DNA of 64,000 bases from Rhodobacteraceae bacterium F11138 (GCA_016521575.1 JAEKDP010000002.1:186001-250000), one strand, 5' to 3'. Shown: positions 19,020 to 29,113, numbered from the stretch's first letter. The notes: a model not told the origin generated them from the sequence alone. A program made the numbers and translations.

Positions 19020-20291
19020 TTGAGCGACTTTGACATGATGGATCTGCCCTCCAGACTGATACCACGTCTGGACCGGATGGGCATCACCGAACCCACCCCG
19101 ATCCAGAAACAGGCAATCCCGCATGCGCTGAACGGGCGCGATGTGATGGGTCTGGCGCAGACCGGCACCGGCAAGACCCTGGCCTTTGGCCTGCCCCTGG
19201 TGACGCGGATGCTGGAATTCGGCCAGAAGCCGGATAAATACACCGTGCGCGGCCTGGTATTGGCGCCGACGCGGGAATTGGCCGGGCAGATCGCCCAGAA
19301 CTTGCGCGCCCTGGTAGAAGGCACGCCCCTGAAGGTCGGCATTGTTGTCGGCGGGCAATCGATCAACGCCCAGATCAAGCGTCTGGAACGTGGCACCGAC
19401 CTGCTGATTGCCACTCCGGGCCGGTTGATCGACCTGATGGACCGGCGGGCACTGACGCTGGAGGCCTGCCAGTTCCTGGTTCTGGACGAGGCCGACCAGA
19501 TGCTGGATCTGGGTTTTATCCATGCCCTGCGCAAGATTGCGGCGATGCTGCCCGAACAACGTCAGACCATGCTGTTTTCGGCCACGATGCCCAAACAGAT
19601 GAACGAAATCGCCGGCAGCTATCTGGACCGTCCGGTCCGGGTCGAGGTTTCGCCCCCCGGCAAGGCCGCGGACAAGGTCACCCAAGAGGTGCATTTCATC
19701 GCCAAGGCAGAAAAGACCAATCTTCTGATCGAACTGTTGGACAAGCACCGCGACGAACGCGCATTGGTGTTCGGCCGCACCAAACACGGTTCGGAAAAGT
19801 TGATGAAACTGCTGGACAAACGCGGCTTCGCCACGGCTTCGATCCACGGCAACAAAAGCCAGGGTCAGCGCGACCGCGCCATCGCCGCGTTCAAGGCCGG
19901 CGACATCAAGGTGCTGGTCGCAACCGACGTGGCCGCGCGCGGGCTGGACATTCCGGATGTGAAACACGTCTACAACTATGACCTGCCCAATGTGCCCGAC
20001 AACTATGTGCACCGCATCGGACGCACGGCACGCGCCGGAAAAGACGGTGCCGCCATCGCGTTTTGCTCTCCTGACGAAATGGGCGAATTCAAGGCAATCC
20101 AGAAAACCATGGGCATCTCGATACCCGTCGCCTCGGGCCGCCCTTGGGAACCGGTCGAAGAACCGGCCAAACCCAAGCGCGGCGGCCCCCGTCGTGGCGG
20201 CCCGGGCGGCGGCGCGCCTTCGGGCGGAGCCGGACGGCGACGCCCACGCCGCGGCAAGGGCGGTGGCAACCGCGCACGCCCGGCGGCCTGA
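19020..20291 (+). CDS. DEAD-box RNA helicase (RhlE-like)
   Basis: A protein of 423 residues from a TTG start at 19020, chosen because AAAGGAA lies 5 nt upstream and the family N-terminus (DFDMMDLPSRLI) begins there; the ATG at 18924 is judged non-coding. Motifs: Q-motif TPIQ, AQTGTGKT (46-53), PTREL, TPGR, DEAD (156-159), SAT, and HRIGRTARAG. The C-terminus is a ~60-residue Gly/Arg/Pro-rich basic tail that binds RNA. It unwinds RNA in ribosome assembly or decay. A long structured leader precedes it. Confidence 0.95.
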   Translation: MSDFDMMDLPSRLIPRLDRMGITEPTPIQKQAIPHALNGRDVMGLAQTGTGKTLAFGLPLVTRMLEFGQKPDKYTVRGLVLAPTRELAGQIAQNLRALVEGTPLKVGIVVGGQSINAQIKRLERGTDLLIATPGRLIDLMDRRALTLEACQFLVLDEADQMLDLGFIHALRKIAAMLPEQRQTMLFSATMPKQMNEIAGSYLDRPVRVEVSPPGKAADKVTQEVHFIAKAEKTNLLIELLDKHRDERALVFGRTKHGSEKLMKLLDKRGFATASIHGNKSQGQRDRAIAAFKAGDIKVLVATDVAARGLDIPDVKHVYNYDLPNVPDNYVHRIGRTARAGKDGAAIAFCSPDEMGEFKAIQKTMGISIPVASGRPWEPVEEPAKPKRGGPRRGGPGGGAPSGGAGRRRPRRGKGGGNRARPAA

Positions 20292-20497
20292 CACCGCTGC
20301 CGAAATGTCCAGCCCTGGCGTTATGGGGCTGGCTTTCCGGATCGGACATCCCAGGGATTGATCGGATCTGCGCCCGCCCCGCAAAACCGCGCAGACCAGA
20401 CACGAACCTTGATCAGCGCCAGGGTCAGCGCCCTGCCGCACCTCTTCCGTAGGGGCCAGGCGTTGCGCGGATTTCACCGCCTGGCCTGCCCACGGGT

Positions 20498-21343
20498 TCA
20501 GCCATACAGTGGCTGCACACCCATCTGCACATGCAGCGCGTTCACCATCTGCTGGTTCAGACCCAAGGCACGCGCCAGACTGTCCAGATAATGCGCCTCG
20601 CCCTTGGTATCCACGCGGATCGACATCAGCGACATGCTGTAGACCTGCGCCTTGAGCGCCTGGGGCGTGTCCGCGGCCAGCGCCTCGACATCCACCGGCG
20701 CGGCCAGTTGCGCGCGCAGAAAGGCAATGTCTTCGGCATCCGCATCTTCGCCCACGGTTTCCATGATCTTGTCCTGCTCGGCGCGATCAATTTCGCCATC
20801 TGCCTTGGCGGCCTGGATCATCGCCCGCAGCATCAGCCCGGCGGCTGCTTCCGCCTGCGGGGCTGTCTCGGCCGTATTGAATTGCTCGAGCATCGCACCC
20901 GCGCCCTTGCCACCCAACGCGGCTGCCCCGCCCAGCCCGGCCAGAATCCCGGCCAGACCGCCCCCGCCCGAGGGCACGGCGGACAACAGGCCACCCTTGC
21001 GTTCGGACGGTGTTTCAGCACCCCCCACGAACGCCGACAGATCGAAACCGTTCTGCTCTGCCATCTTCCTGATCATGTCCGGCATTGCGCCCAGCCCCCC
21101 GGCACCGCCGGAAAGTTGCTGAAACAGGTCCTGCAAACTGCCCAGACCGGCCCCGCCGGTCATCTGTGAAATCATGTCATTGACGTTGCTCATGCCCGGC
21201 GCCTGTTCGGCGCGGGCCTCGTTCGGCGGCAGTTGTGCGCCGCCCATCATGCCGCCGACCCCCTTGCCACGGGTCAGGCTGTCCACCCCCCGCGCCGCCG
21301 CATATCCAATTGCAACCTTGGCCAAAGTTCCCATCAGGCTCAT
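20498..21343 (-). CDS. DUF533 protein (TerB-like fold, YebE family)
   Basis: A protein of 281 residues. It opens with a short hydrophobic/amphipathic MSLMGTLAKVAIGYAAARG, followed by a Gly/Ala/Met-rich low-complexity middle (about residues 25-150). A C-terminal DUF533 helical domain has MLRAMIQAAKADGEIDRAEQDKIM and ends near DTKGEAHYLDSLARALGL. The DGxID acidic motif is shared with TerB tellurite-resistance domains. The function is unknown. ATG 21343 has a GGGGACAG site; the upstream extension to 21655 is unsupported. It is monocistronic by position. Confidence 0.85.
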   Translation of the reverse strand: MSLMGTLAKVAIGYAAARGVDSLTRGKGVGGMMGGAQLPPNEARAEQAPGMSNVNDMISQMTGGAGLGSLQDLFQQLSGGAGGLGAMPDMIRKMAEQNGFDLSAFVGGAETPSERKGGLLSAVPSGGGGLAGILAGLGGAAALGGKGAGAMLEQFNTAETAPQAEAAAGLMLRAMIQAAKADGEIDRAEQDKIMETVGEDADAEDIAFLRAQLAAPVDVEALAADTPQALKAQVYSMSLMSIRVDTKGEAHYLDSLARALGLNQQMVNALHVQMGVQPLYG

Positions 21344-21441
21344 ATCTGTCCCCTTTAATAGAATGTCGCAAATCTTCAGCCCAGAGTGACAGAAGTGCGG
21401 CATCTGTGAAGGGGGAAATTTCAGATCATACCGACACCGGG

Positions 21442-22155
21442 TCAGGCGATCTCGAGATCTGCCCAGATCGGCAGGTGATCCGATGCGATATGAGCCGGGC
21501 GATCGGAATGGACGCCATGATCGCGGACGCGCAAACCAAAGCCCACGGCCATCCTGTCCAGCGCGCCCATCGGCCGCGGCGCCGGGAAACTGGCGCGAGG
21601 CGGCACGAATTGCATCTGCGGTGCGATCCGGTCCAGAATCGGCTGGCGCGACCATTCGTTGAAATCTCCGGCCCAGATTGTCGGCATCGGCACCAGATCT
21701 TCGGTTTCCTGGACCAGATGCAGCACCTGTTGCCTGCGGTATTGCGCGATCAGCCCCAGATGAACCCCCATGACCCGCAGAGGCCCCAGCGGCGTGTCGA
21801 ATTCAACCCGCACCGCGCCACGCGGCTCAAGCCCCGGCAGCGTGATATGCCCGGTCCCGGTCAAACGCAGCTTGTCACCACGCCAGATGACCGCATTGCC
21901 ATGCCAGCCCAACGACCCCGCGCCGCCAAGATCGGCGATCTGCCACCCGGCTTCGTTCAGCACGAAATGCGGCAGAGCAGCCGGACGCGGAGGCAGTCGT
22001 TTGTCCGCCTCCTGCAGCACCACGATCGAGGCACCGATCCCGTCCAGCACAGTCATGATCCGGCGCGGCTGCCGACGCAGGTCCAGGCCGACGCATTTCT
22101 GGATGTTATAGCTGGCCAGCCGCAGCGAGACCGGATCGCAACTCGATGTCATCAT
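21442..22155 (-). CDS. Endonuclease/exonuclease/phosphatase family hydrolase
   Basis: A protein of 237 residues of the EEP (DNase I-like) fold. Motifs are SYNIQKCVG (catalytic Asn), VVLQEAD (metal Glu), GVHLGL, WAGDFNEW (Asp/Asn pair) and the terminal SDHLPIWADL (catalytic His). Substrates of this group range from DNA to phospholipids and nucleotides, so the specific activity is open. No signal peptide is obvious. Two consecutive ATGs (22155 and 22152) start it. It is divergent from a DMT transporter. Confidence 0.9.
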   Translation of the reverse strand: MMTSSCDPVSLRLASYNIQKCVGLDLRRQPRRIMTVLDGIGASIVVLQEADKRLPPRPAALPHFVLNEAGWQIADLGGAGSLGWHGNAVIWRGDKLRLTGTGHITLPGLEPRGAVRVEFDTPLGPLRVMGVHLGLIAQYRRQQVLHLVQETEDLVPMPTIWAGDFNEWSRQPILDRIAPQMQFVPPRASFPAPRPMGALDRMAVGFGLRVRDHGVHSDRPAHIASDHLPIWADLEIA

Positions 22156-22272
22156 GCCTCGGCCCAGGTCCTGTCCGCGCTTTTGCTCTTTTTGCGGTCT
22201 GGCGTGGCGCGGTGCAAGCCCGAGAATAGCGCATCACTTGACATGTGAACCAACTCACCCTCCCTTGGGCAC

Positions 22273-23148
22273 ATGGAACAAAAACGCGCAATAGATGGTT
22301 TCGGGGCCGCGACCCTGATCGGGTTCGCAGCCGTGCTGGCGTTCAACCAGGTCGTGATCAAGGTGACCGGGGGCGGATTCGGACCGGTGTTTCAGGCCGC
22401 GCTCCGGTCGGTTCTGGCCACGGTTTTCCTGCTGATCTGGATGCGCGTACGCGGGTTTGCGCTGGCTCCGCCGCCGGGGACCTTGTGGTGGGGCATCGCG
22501 TCCGGTTTTGTTTTTTCATTCGAATTCATATGTATATACAGCGCACTTGATCTGACCACCGTATCGCGCGCGTCGATCATTTTCTATTCGATGCCGGTCT
22601 GGGTCGCGCTTGCAGGACACATGCTGTTGCCGGGCGAGCGCCTGTCGCCACTACGCGGCTTGGGGCTGGCGTTCGCCTTGAGCGGTGTTGCGCTGGCATT
22701 CGCCGACCGCAGCAGCGGACAGGCCAGCCTGGCAGGCGATCTGTTGGCGCTCAGCGCAGCCCTGGGTTGGGCAGCGATCGCGTTGATGGTGCGCATCACC
22801 CCGATTTCGCGGTGGCGCCCCGAATTGCAACTGTTCTATCAGGTTGCCGTCTCCGCCGTGGTTCTGATGGCCCTTGCTCCGTTGTTCGGCGCCTTGATTC
22901 GCGATGTGCAGTGGATCCACATCGCCGGATTGGGATTTCAATCCATTCTCGTGGTGGGCCTGGGCTATCTTCTGTGGTTCTGGTTGCTGACGATTTATCG
23001 GGCCAACAGCGTCACCTCGTTTTCGTTTCTCAGCCCGGTTCTGGCGGTATTCTTCGGCTGGGCCCTGCTGGGCGAAACCATCGGCCCCCAGATATGGGTT
23101 GCGCTGTCGCTGGTTGCGGCGGGGATTTTCCTGATCAACCGGCGCTGA
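22273..23148 (+). CDS. DMT superfamily (EamA) transporter
   Basis: A protein of 291 residues with ten predicted membrane segments in two EamA repeats. It is not closely similar to the other DMT protein at 16156-17058. The second repeat ends SFLSPVLAVFFGWALLGETIGPQIW, typical of the family. The substrate is unknown. The TGA stop is 4 bp from the stop of the convergent selO gene. No strong ribosome site is visible, although the start at 22273 gives a normal N-terminus (MEQKRAIDGFGAATLIGFAAV). Confidence 0.9.
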   Translation: MEQKRAIDGFGAATLIGFAAVLAFNQVVIKVTGGGFGPVFQAALRSVLATVFLLIWMRVRGFALAPPPGTLWWGIASGFVFSFEFICIYSALDLTTVSRASIIFYSMPVWVALAGHMLLPGERLSPLRGLGLAFALSGVALAFADRSSGQASLAGDLLALSAALGWAAIALMVRITPISRWRPELQLFYQVAVSAVVLMALAPLFGALIRDVQWIHIAGLGFQSILVVGLGYLLWFWLLTIYRANSVTSFSFLSPVLAVFFGWALLGETIGPQIWVALSLVAAGIFLINRR

Positions 23149-23152
23149 ACCG

Positions 23153-24571
23153 TCACGTCCCGCAAAATGTCGCCGCAACCACTTCGTCCGGTTTCGGTGG
23201 CCGGGTCAGATCGGCATACTCGGGCTGATCCGCATAGGGCCTGGCAAGTGCGGCATTCAATCGCCGGAACATTGTATAATCTCCGGCCACGGCTGCCTCT
23301 ATCATCTGTTCCATGCGGTGGTTGCGCGGGATCAGGGCCGGGTTGGCCGCATTCATCACCGCGACCGGATCCGTCTCAGCCCGAAGCCGCGCCTGCCAGC
23401 CCGATGCCCAGGCATCGAAAGCCGCCGGGTTCACGAATTGATCGCGCGCGGACTCGCCGGACAGGGCGCGGAACCCATTGGTGAAATCGGTCTGGTTGTC
23501 GGCCATGATCTGCAACAGGTCCGTGATCAGTTCCGCATCCGCATCCGCCGGATCGCACAGCCCGATCTTGGCCCCGAACACCCGCAACCAGTTCTGACGG
23601 ATCAACCCGGGCATCGCGTGCACGATCTCGGTTGCCTGCGCGACGGCGGCCTCGGGGTCGTCAAGCTGCCGGATCAACGCAGTCGCCAGCTGAGCCAGAT
23701 TCCACACCGCGATATCCGGCTGATTCGAATAGGCATAGCGCCCCATCCGGTCGATCGAACTGAACACCGTGTTCGGATCATAGACATCCATGAAGGCACA
23801 CGGGCCATAGTCAATCGTTTCTCCCGAAATCGCGCTGTTGTCCGTGTTCATCACCCCGTGAACGAAACCAACCCCCATCCATTGCGCGATGGTCCGCGCC
23901 TGGGCATCGCGAACCGCAGTCAACAGCCCCATCGGACCTTCAGCCTGGGGATAGTGACGCTCGATCGCATAGGCGGTCAGCCGTTTCAGACTGGCCACGT
24001 CACCGCGCGCCGCGAAGATCTGAAACGTGCCGACGCGCAGATGGCTGGCCGCAACCCGTGTCAGAACCGCGCCCGGCATGGCACCCTCGCGATAGACCGG
24101 CTCGCCGGTTTCCACCGCCGCCAAGGCGCGTGTGGTTGGAATGCCCAAGGCATGCATGGCCTCACTGATCACATATTCGCGCAGCACCGGACCCAGCCAG
24201 GCCCGCCCGTCGCCGCCGCGCGAATACGGCGTGCGCCCCGCCCCCTTGAGCTGAATGTCACGGCGCTGCCCGTCGGTTCCGACAGTTTCCCCCAGCAGAA
24301 CCGCACGCCCATCGCCCAGTTGCGGATTGTACTGGCCAAACTGATGCCCCGCATACAGCTGCGCCAAGGGCTCCGCCCCCACCGGCACATGATTGCCGGA
24401 AAACACTTCGGCCAAATCTTCCCGATCGCCCGGCTGAATTCCCAACAGCCCGGCCAGATCTTCGTTGAAAGCCACCAGCCGAGGCGCCCGAACCGGACTC
24501 GGGTTCTGTCGGGAAAAGAACGGGTCCGGCAGCCGGGCAAAACTGTTGTCAAAGGGGATCATGATATTCAT
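23153..24571 (-). CDS. selO: Protein adenylyltransferase SelO (YdiU)
   Basis: A protein of 472 residues of the SelO pseudokinase family, which transfers AMP from ATP to Ser/Thr/Tyr residues of redox proteins. Seen: the ATP-site lysine segment DIQLKGAGRTPYSR, the metal/catalytic block NTDNSAISGETIDYGP, and a C-terminal Cys in TFCGT where eukaryotic homologs carry selenocysteine and bacterial ones cysteine. The start at 24571 (MNIMIPFDNSFARL) matches the family; the longer frame to 24856 is non-coding. It converges on a DMT transporter. Confidence 0.95.
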   Translation of the reverse strand: MNIMIPFDNSFARLPDPFFSRQNPSPVRAPRLVAFNEDLAGLLGIQPGDREDLAEVFSGNHVPVGAEPLAQLYAGHQFGQYNPQLGDGRAVLLGETVGTDGQRRDIQLKGAGRTPYSRGGDGRAWLGPVLREYVISEAMHALGIPTTRALAAVETGEPVYREGAMPGAVLTRVAASHLRVGTFQIFAARGDVASLKRLTAYAIERHYPQAEGPMGLLTAVRDAQARTIAQWMGVGFVHGVMNTDNSAISGETIDYGPCAFMDVYDPNTVFSSIDRMGRYAYSNQPDIAVWNLAQLATALIRQLDDPEAAVAQATEIVHAMPGLIRQNWLRVFGAKIGLCDPADADAELITDLLQIMADNQTDFTNGFRALSGESARDQFVNPAAFDAWASGWQARLRAETDPVAVMNAANPALIPRNHRMEQMIEAAVAGDYTMFRRLNAALARPYADQPEYADLTRPPKPDEVVAATFCGT

Positions 24572-24719
24572 GGGACAAACATAGGCCCGCCCCCCGCAAT
24601 TGCCAGAGACGAAACCATCCACGCAACAGATCATGGCCCCGCAGCGGGCCAGCCCAGAATGTCGTGCGCGCGTCAGCGCGCTCCGCTGGATCACAGAAGC
24701 TGATCGAAAACCGCGCGGT

Positions 24720-25841
24720 CTAGGGGATCGGCCGACTGACGATACCGCCCCCCACAGCCGCCCCGACACCCGTGGTGCCCGGGCAGGACGTCGGCAACCC
24801 CTGCGCCACCCGCACCGCCAGAAAGGCAAAGGCCTGGGCCTCCAGCATGTCACCATCCAGCCCCACGGATTCGACCGGCGCGACCGGACAATCCAAAGCC
24901 GCTCTCAACATATCCATCAGGACCGGATTGTGCCGCCCGCCGCCGGTCACCAGCACCCGCGCGGGGCGCGTCGGACAATGTTCCATTCCCTGCACGACTG
25001 CGGCAGCAGCCATCGCGGTCAGCGTCGCGGCGGCATCTGCATCATCAAGTTCGCACACCAGCTGAATCATCGCGGAAAAGTCATCGCGGTCCAGCGATTT
25101 GGGGGGCACACGGGCGAAATAGGATTCGGCCAGAAACAGTTCCAGCGCGCCGGTCTCGACCGTTCCGCGCGCCGCCAGCCCACCGCCGCGATCCATGGGC
25201 AGCCCCAGCCGCGCCAGCATCAGGTCGTTGATCGGCGCATTGGCCGGCCCGGTGTCAAAGGCCAGCAAGGCACCGGGATCCTCAGGCAGATCCATCGACG
25301 GATCAACATAGGTCAGGTTTCCCACGCCACCCAGGTTGAGAAAACACAGTGGCGCATCCGCGCCAATGTACTTGGCAGCGGCAAAATGGAAGAACGGCGC
25401 CAGCGGTGCGCCTTCGCCCCCCATGGCAATGTCATCGCTGCGAAAATCCCAGACCACCGGCACACCGGCCCCCTGGGCCAACGCGGCCCCGTCCCCCACC
25501 TGCAACGTACCACGCCCACGCGGATCATGCGCCAGCGTCTGGCCGTGAAATCCGATCAGATCCAACCCGGCGAATGTCTTCAGAACCTCGGCATGGGCGC
25601 GGTTCACCACATCGGCGGCGGACTCGACTTCGGGCCCGTGCCAGCGGCCCAGACCGGCCCGCAGAACGGCCCGCTCCGGGTCATCATAGGCGCGATAACG
25701 GCTGGGTCCGAACCCCTCCAGCCGATGTCCGTCGGTTTTCAGAACCGCGGCGTCCACCCCATCCAACGAGGTGCCCGACATCAGACCCAGGGCGGTCCTG
25801 ATCTCGCCGGTACCGCCCGATTGTCTCGCAGCCCTATTCAT
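24720..25841 (-). CDS. anmK: Anhydro-N-acetylmuramic acid kinase
   Basis: A protein of 373 residues that phosphorylates 1,6-anhydro-MurNAc recovered from cell-wall turnover. Family segments: [14 protein letters not shown] at the start, [31 protein letters not shown] and [12 protein letters not shown]. The last two contribute sugar and ATP contacts. It is divergent from tyrS with 63 bp between the starts, a common pairing in this group. It complements nagZ at 40-41 kb, which releases anhydromuropeptide GlcNAc in the same recycling pathway. Confidence 0.96.
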   Translation of the reverse strand: MNRAARQSGGTGEIRTALGLMSGTSLDGVDAAVLKTDGHRLEGFGPSRYRAYDDPERAVLRAGLGRWHGPEVESAADVVNRAHAEVLKTFAGLDLIGFHGQTLAHDPRGRGTLQVGDGAALAQGAGVPVVWDFRSDDIAMGGEGAPLAPFFHFAAAKYIGADAPLCFLNLGGVGNLTYVDPSMDLPEDPGALLAFDTGPANAPINDLMLARLGLPMDRGGGLAARGTVETGALELFLAESYFARVPPKSLDRDDFSAMIQLVCELDDADAAATLTAMAAAAVVQGMEHCPTRPARVLVTGGGRHNPVLMDMLRAALDCPVAPVESVGLDGDMLEAQAFAFLAVRVAQGLPTSCPGTTGVGAAVGGGIVSRPIP

Positions 25842-25904
25842 GGCCTTTTCCTTTGTCCTGCCGCCGCCTATACACTGCCCCGCAACACAAACCCGAGGCA
25901 AGCC

Positions 25905-27194
25905 ATGACCTACCATCCCAAATCGGATTTCATCGCCATCATGATGGAACGCGGCTATCTGGCCGATTGCACCGATTATCAGGGCCTGGACGAGGCCATG
26001 ACCGCAGGGGTGGTGCCAAGCTATATCGGCTATGACGCGACCGCGAAATCGCTGCATGTCGGCCATCTGCTGAACATCATGATGCTGCGCTGGCTGCAAA
26101 AGACCGGGCACAAGCCGATCACCCTGATGGGCGGCGGCACCACCAAGGTGGGCGACCCGTCTTTCCGCTCGGACGAACGTCCGCTGCTGGGGCCCGAGCA
26201 GATCGACGAGAACATCGCCGGCATGAAACAGGTCTTTGCCAAGTACCTGAGCTATGGTGATGGGCCAACCGTGCCCTCAAGCAGCGAAGCGGTAGGGCAA
26301 CAGAACGCCGCGCTGATGCTGAACAACGCCGAGTGGCTGGACGATCTGAACTATCTCGATTTCCTGCGCGACATCGGGCGGCATTTTTCGGTTAACCGGA
26401 TGCTGTCGTTTGAATCGGTCAAATCGCGGCTGGATCGTGAGCAATCGCTGTCCTTCCTCGAATTCAACTACATGATCCTGCAGGCCTATGATTTCCTCGA
26501 ACTGAACCGGCGGTATGGCTGCCTGTTGCAGATGGGCGGCTCGGACCAGTGGGGCAATATCGTCAACGGCATCGACCTGACGCGCCGGGTGCTGGATCAC
26601 GAGATCTACGGGTTGACCTCGCCGCTGCTGACCACCAGCGACGGGCGCAAGATGGGCAAATCGGCGGGCGGCGCGATCTGGCTGAATGCCGACATGCTGT
26701 CGCCCTATGAGTTCTGGCAGTTCTGGCGCAACACCACCGATGCGGATGTGGGCCGGTTCCTCAAGCTCTATACCGAACTGCCGGTTGCGGAATGCGACCG
26801 ATTGGGCGCGCTGGCGGGGTCCGAGATCAATGACGCCAAGATCATTCTGGCCAACGAGGTCACGACGTTGTGTCACGGGGCCGCTGCCGCCCAGGCGGCC
26901 GAAGCCACCGCCCGCGAAGTGTTCGAAAAGGGTGGGATCGGCGGCGATCTGCCAACGCTCGAACTGTCGACTGCCGATATCGCAGATAGCATTTCGATCG
27001 TTCAGGTCCTGGTCAAGTCCGGGCTGGTCAAATCCGGCAAGGAAGCCAAACGCCTGATCGCCGAGAACGGCGCGCGGCTTGACGACGCGCCGCTGACCGA
27101 TGCCGGGCTGATGCTGGATGCCGCCGCCCTGTCCAGCCCGATCAAGCTGAGCGCGGGCAAAAAGCGTCACGCGCTGGTGCGGCTGGTCGATTAA
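25905..27194 (+). CDS. tyrS: Tyrosyl-tRNA synthetase
   Basis: A protein of 429 residues, class I synthetase that charges tRNA-Tyr. The HIGH-type motif is HVGHLLN and the KMSKS-type motif is KMGKSAGG; the tyrosine pocket includes [15 protein letters not shown] and [10 protein letters not shown]. The C-terminal S4-like domain contains [23 protein letters not shown]. The start at 25905 has GAGG upstream; the frame reaches back to 24600 but that part is antisense to anmK. The TAA stop shares a TTAA with the convergent small gene. Confidence 0.98.
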   Translation: MTYHPKSDFIAIMMERGYLADCTDYQGLDEAMTAGVVPSYIGYDATAKSLHVGHLLNIMMLRWLQKTGHKPITLMGGGTTKVGDPSFRSDERPLLGPEQIDENIAGMKQVFAKYLSYGDGPTVPSSSEAVGQQNAALMLNNAEWLDDLNYLDFLRDIGRHFSVNRMLSFESVKSRLDREQSLSFLEFNYMILQAYDFLELNRRYGCLLQMGGSDQWGNIVNGIDLTRRVLDHEIYGLTSPLLTTSDGRKMGKSAGGAIWLNADMLSPYEFWQFWRNTTDADVGRFLKLYTELPVAECDRLGALAGSEINDAKIILANEVTTLCHGAAAAQAAEATAREVFEKGGIGGDLPTLELSTADIADSISIVQVLVKSGLVKSGKEAKRLIAENGARLDDAPLTDAGLMLDAAALSSPIKLSAGKKRHALVRLVD

Positions 27195-27328
27195 AGCAGC
27201 AACCAGTCGATCAGGCTGAGCGCAATGAAAACCGGCACTGATATGATCAATGCCACCAACAGCGCCGCGGCCCGCGTCGGGCGCGGCGCTGTTGCCGTTC
27301 TGGCGGGGGTGCGGGGTGTCTGGCTCAT
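27191..27328 (-). CDS. 45-residue single-span membrane protein
   Basis: A short frame of 45 residues: a Ser/Thr/Pro/Arg/Ala-rich, positively charged N-terminus (about 20 residues), then one hydrophobic span reading [19 protein letters not shown] and the end DWLLL. The positive-inside pattern suggests a cytoplasmic N-terminus. Its TAA stop overlaps the tyrS stop in the palindrome TTAA. It is divergent from a GNAT gene that starts 47 bp away. No known family is recognised. It is too short for routine ORF calling, but the clean topology supports translation. Confidence 0.5.
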   Translation of the reverse strand: MSQTPRTPARTATAPRPTRAAALLVALIISVPVFIALSLIDWLLL

Positions 27329-27374
27329 GCGCTCATTAACGCGATTTTAGGTTAATCGCCGGTAAACCGGTGGC

Positions 27375-28322
27375 ATGTTCGATCAGATGCCCGGCCAGGT
27401 CCCCGGTGATTTCGCCATTCGCCCGCTGCAACAGCATCCCGGTTTTGCCGCCGCGCTGCGCGCCAGCGGGCACAGTCCGCTGGTTCTGGACGGGACCGAT
27501 CCATTGCTGGTGCTGAACCGCAGGTTCCGGGGCGGGATGCGCATGGCGATGGTATCGCGGGGCATGCTGACAGATCCGGCCGAATGTCTTGATCGCCTGC
27601 GCGCGGCCGGACTGGGCGGCACACCGATCATTCTGGCACCCGACGCGCCGGTGCCGCAGTTGGGCCGATTGGGGCCTGTGCCGCTGATGACGCCGGCAAC
27701 AGTGGCGGAAATCGAACTGGATATCCCCATCGACACGCGGCGCGCGCGTCTTCATCAGAAGTGGCGCAACCGGCTGAAACATGCCGAGAACGGCCCCTTG
27801 CGCGTCACCCGCCAGACCATGCGGCCTGATCCGGGGCACTGGCTGTTCGCGGCCGATCTGCTGCAACAGGACAGGCGCGGCTATCGCGGCTGGCCTGTGG
27901 CGCTGACATTGGCCTATATCGCCAGCAATCCGGGCATGGCTAAACTGTTCACCGCGTTCGAAGGCAACACCCCGGTGGCCGCCATGCTGTTCTTGCGGCA
28001 CGGTCAGGGGGCAACCTACCATATCGGACATACGGATGCGCGCGGACGATCGCTGTCGGCGCACAATCTGTTGCTGTGGCAGGCCGCGTCCTGGCTGGCT
28101 GCAAAGGGGCACACACGGCTGGAACTGGGGCTGATCGACAGCCAAACCGCACCCGGTCTGGCCCGTTTCAAACTGGGCAGCGGCGCGCGAATGCGGCAGC
28201 TGGGCGGAACTTGGGGATGGTGGCCCCCACTGAAGCGGTCACTGTCTTTTCTTTCGGTCCTGGATCGGCGCAGGATGGCGCCGCCGGCCGTCTGGACAGG
28301 CCACGGGGACCTGTGTATCTGA
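27375..28322 (+). CDS. FemAB-like GNAT family protein
   Basis: A protein of 315 residues, longer than a single GNAT domain. The C-terminal half (about residues 150-270) has the GNAT/BioF2-like acyltransferase pattern: KLFTAFEGNTPVAAMLFLRHG, YHIGHTDARGRSLSAHNLLLW and LELGLIDSQTAPGLARFKLG. This resembles FemAB/MprF-type aminoacyl or acyl transferases that act on peptidoglycan or lipids. The N-terminal half is unassigned. It is followed 36 bp later by an SDR gene. The substrate is unknown. Confidence 0.72.
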   Translation: MFDQMPGQVPGDFAIRPLQQHPGFAAALRASGHSPLVLDGTDPLLVLNRRFRGGMRMAMVSRGMLTDPAECLDRLRAAGLGGTPIILAPDAPVPQLGRLGPVPLMTPATVAEIELDIPIDTRRARLHQKWRNRLKHAENGPLRVTRQTMRPDPGHWLFAADLLQQDRRGYRGWPVALTLAYIASNPGMAKLFTAFEGNTPVAAMLFLRHGQGATYHIGHTDARGRSLSAHNLLLWQAASWLAAKGHTRLELGLIDSQTAPGLARFKLGSGARMRQLGGTWGWWPPLKRSLSFLSVLDRRRMAPPAVWTGHGDLCI

Positions 28323-28357
28323 ACGCCTGTTCATATATATAGGGAGAGGGCCTGCGC

Positions 28358-29113
28358 ATGAAACTGTCGACCACAGCCGCCATCGTCACAGGTGGCGCAT
28401 CGGGTTTGGGCGAGGCCACGGCCCGCCATTTTGCCGAAAACGGCGCCAAGGTCACCATCCTGGATCGCGATGCGGACCGGGGCCGGAAAGTGGCCGAGGA
28501 GATCGGCGGATATTTCGCGCAAACCGACGTGACCGAAGAAGATTCGGTCCAGGCGGCCGTTGACCTGGCGGTCGAAAAAATGGGCAAGATCACCGCCACG
28601 GTAAACTGTGCCGGCATCGCGCTTGGTATCAAGACCGTCGGCAAGGATGGCCCGCACCCGCTGGACGCGTTCAAGCGAACCCTCGACATCAATCTGGCAG
28701 GCACGTTCAACGTCTGCCGTCTGGCGTCTGTCGTCATGGCGCGCAATGAGCCCGAACCCGACGGTGCGCGCGGAGTCATCGTGAATACCGCATCGGTCGC
28801 GGCGTTTGACGGTCAGAAGGGTCAGGCCGCGTACTCTGCTTCCAAGGGTGGCATTGTCGGCATGACCCTGCCCATGGCCCGCGATCTGGCCAGCAGCGGC
28901 ATCCGCGTGATGACCATCGCGCCGGGCATTTTCATGACCCCCATGCTGGCCGGGCTGCCCGAAGACGTACAGGCCTCGTTGGCAGCGGATGTGCCAAACC
29001 CCGCGCGCTTGGGCGACCCGGCGGAATATGGCCGTCTGGCGGGGTTCATCGTGGAAATGGGCTATCTCAACGGCGAAGTGATCCGCATCGACGGCGCGTT
29101 GCGGATGCGCTGA
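28358..29113 (+). CDS. SDR family 3-hydroxyacyl-CoA dehydrogenase-like protein
   Basis: A protein of 251 residues of the classical short-chain dehydrogenase family. The cofactor motif [10 protein letters not shown] is near residue 12, NCAG follows, Ser is in [11 protein letters not shown], and the catalytic YSASKGG carries Tyr and Lys. The pattern [26 protein letters not shown] matches 3-hydroxy-2-methylbutyryl/3-hydroxyacyl-CoA dehydrogenase type 2 (HSD17B10-like), used in isoleucine or fatty-acid breakdown. Specificity is inferred only. A GGGAGAGG site precedes ATG 28358. Confidence 0.9.
   Translation: MKLSTTAAIVTGGASGLGEATARHFAENGAKVTILDRDADRGRKVAEEIGGYFAQTDVTEEDSVQAAVDLAVEKMGKITATVNCAGIALGIKTVGKDGPHPLDAFKRTLDINLAGTFNVCRLASVVMARNEPEPDGARGVIVNTASVAAFDGQKGQAAYSASKGGIVGMTLPMARDLASSGIRVMTIAPGIFMTPMLAGLPEDVQASLAADVPNPARLGDPAEYGRLAGFIVEMGYLNGEVIRIDGALRMR

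Noticed and set aside
18405-20477. 690-codon minus-strand frame across fur and the DEAD-box gene
   Set aside because: It is the shadow of the helicase gene. The product is His/Gln/Gly-rich without domains, whereas the plus strand encodes all helicase motifs.
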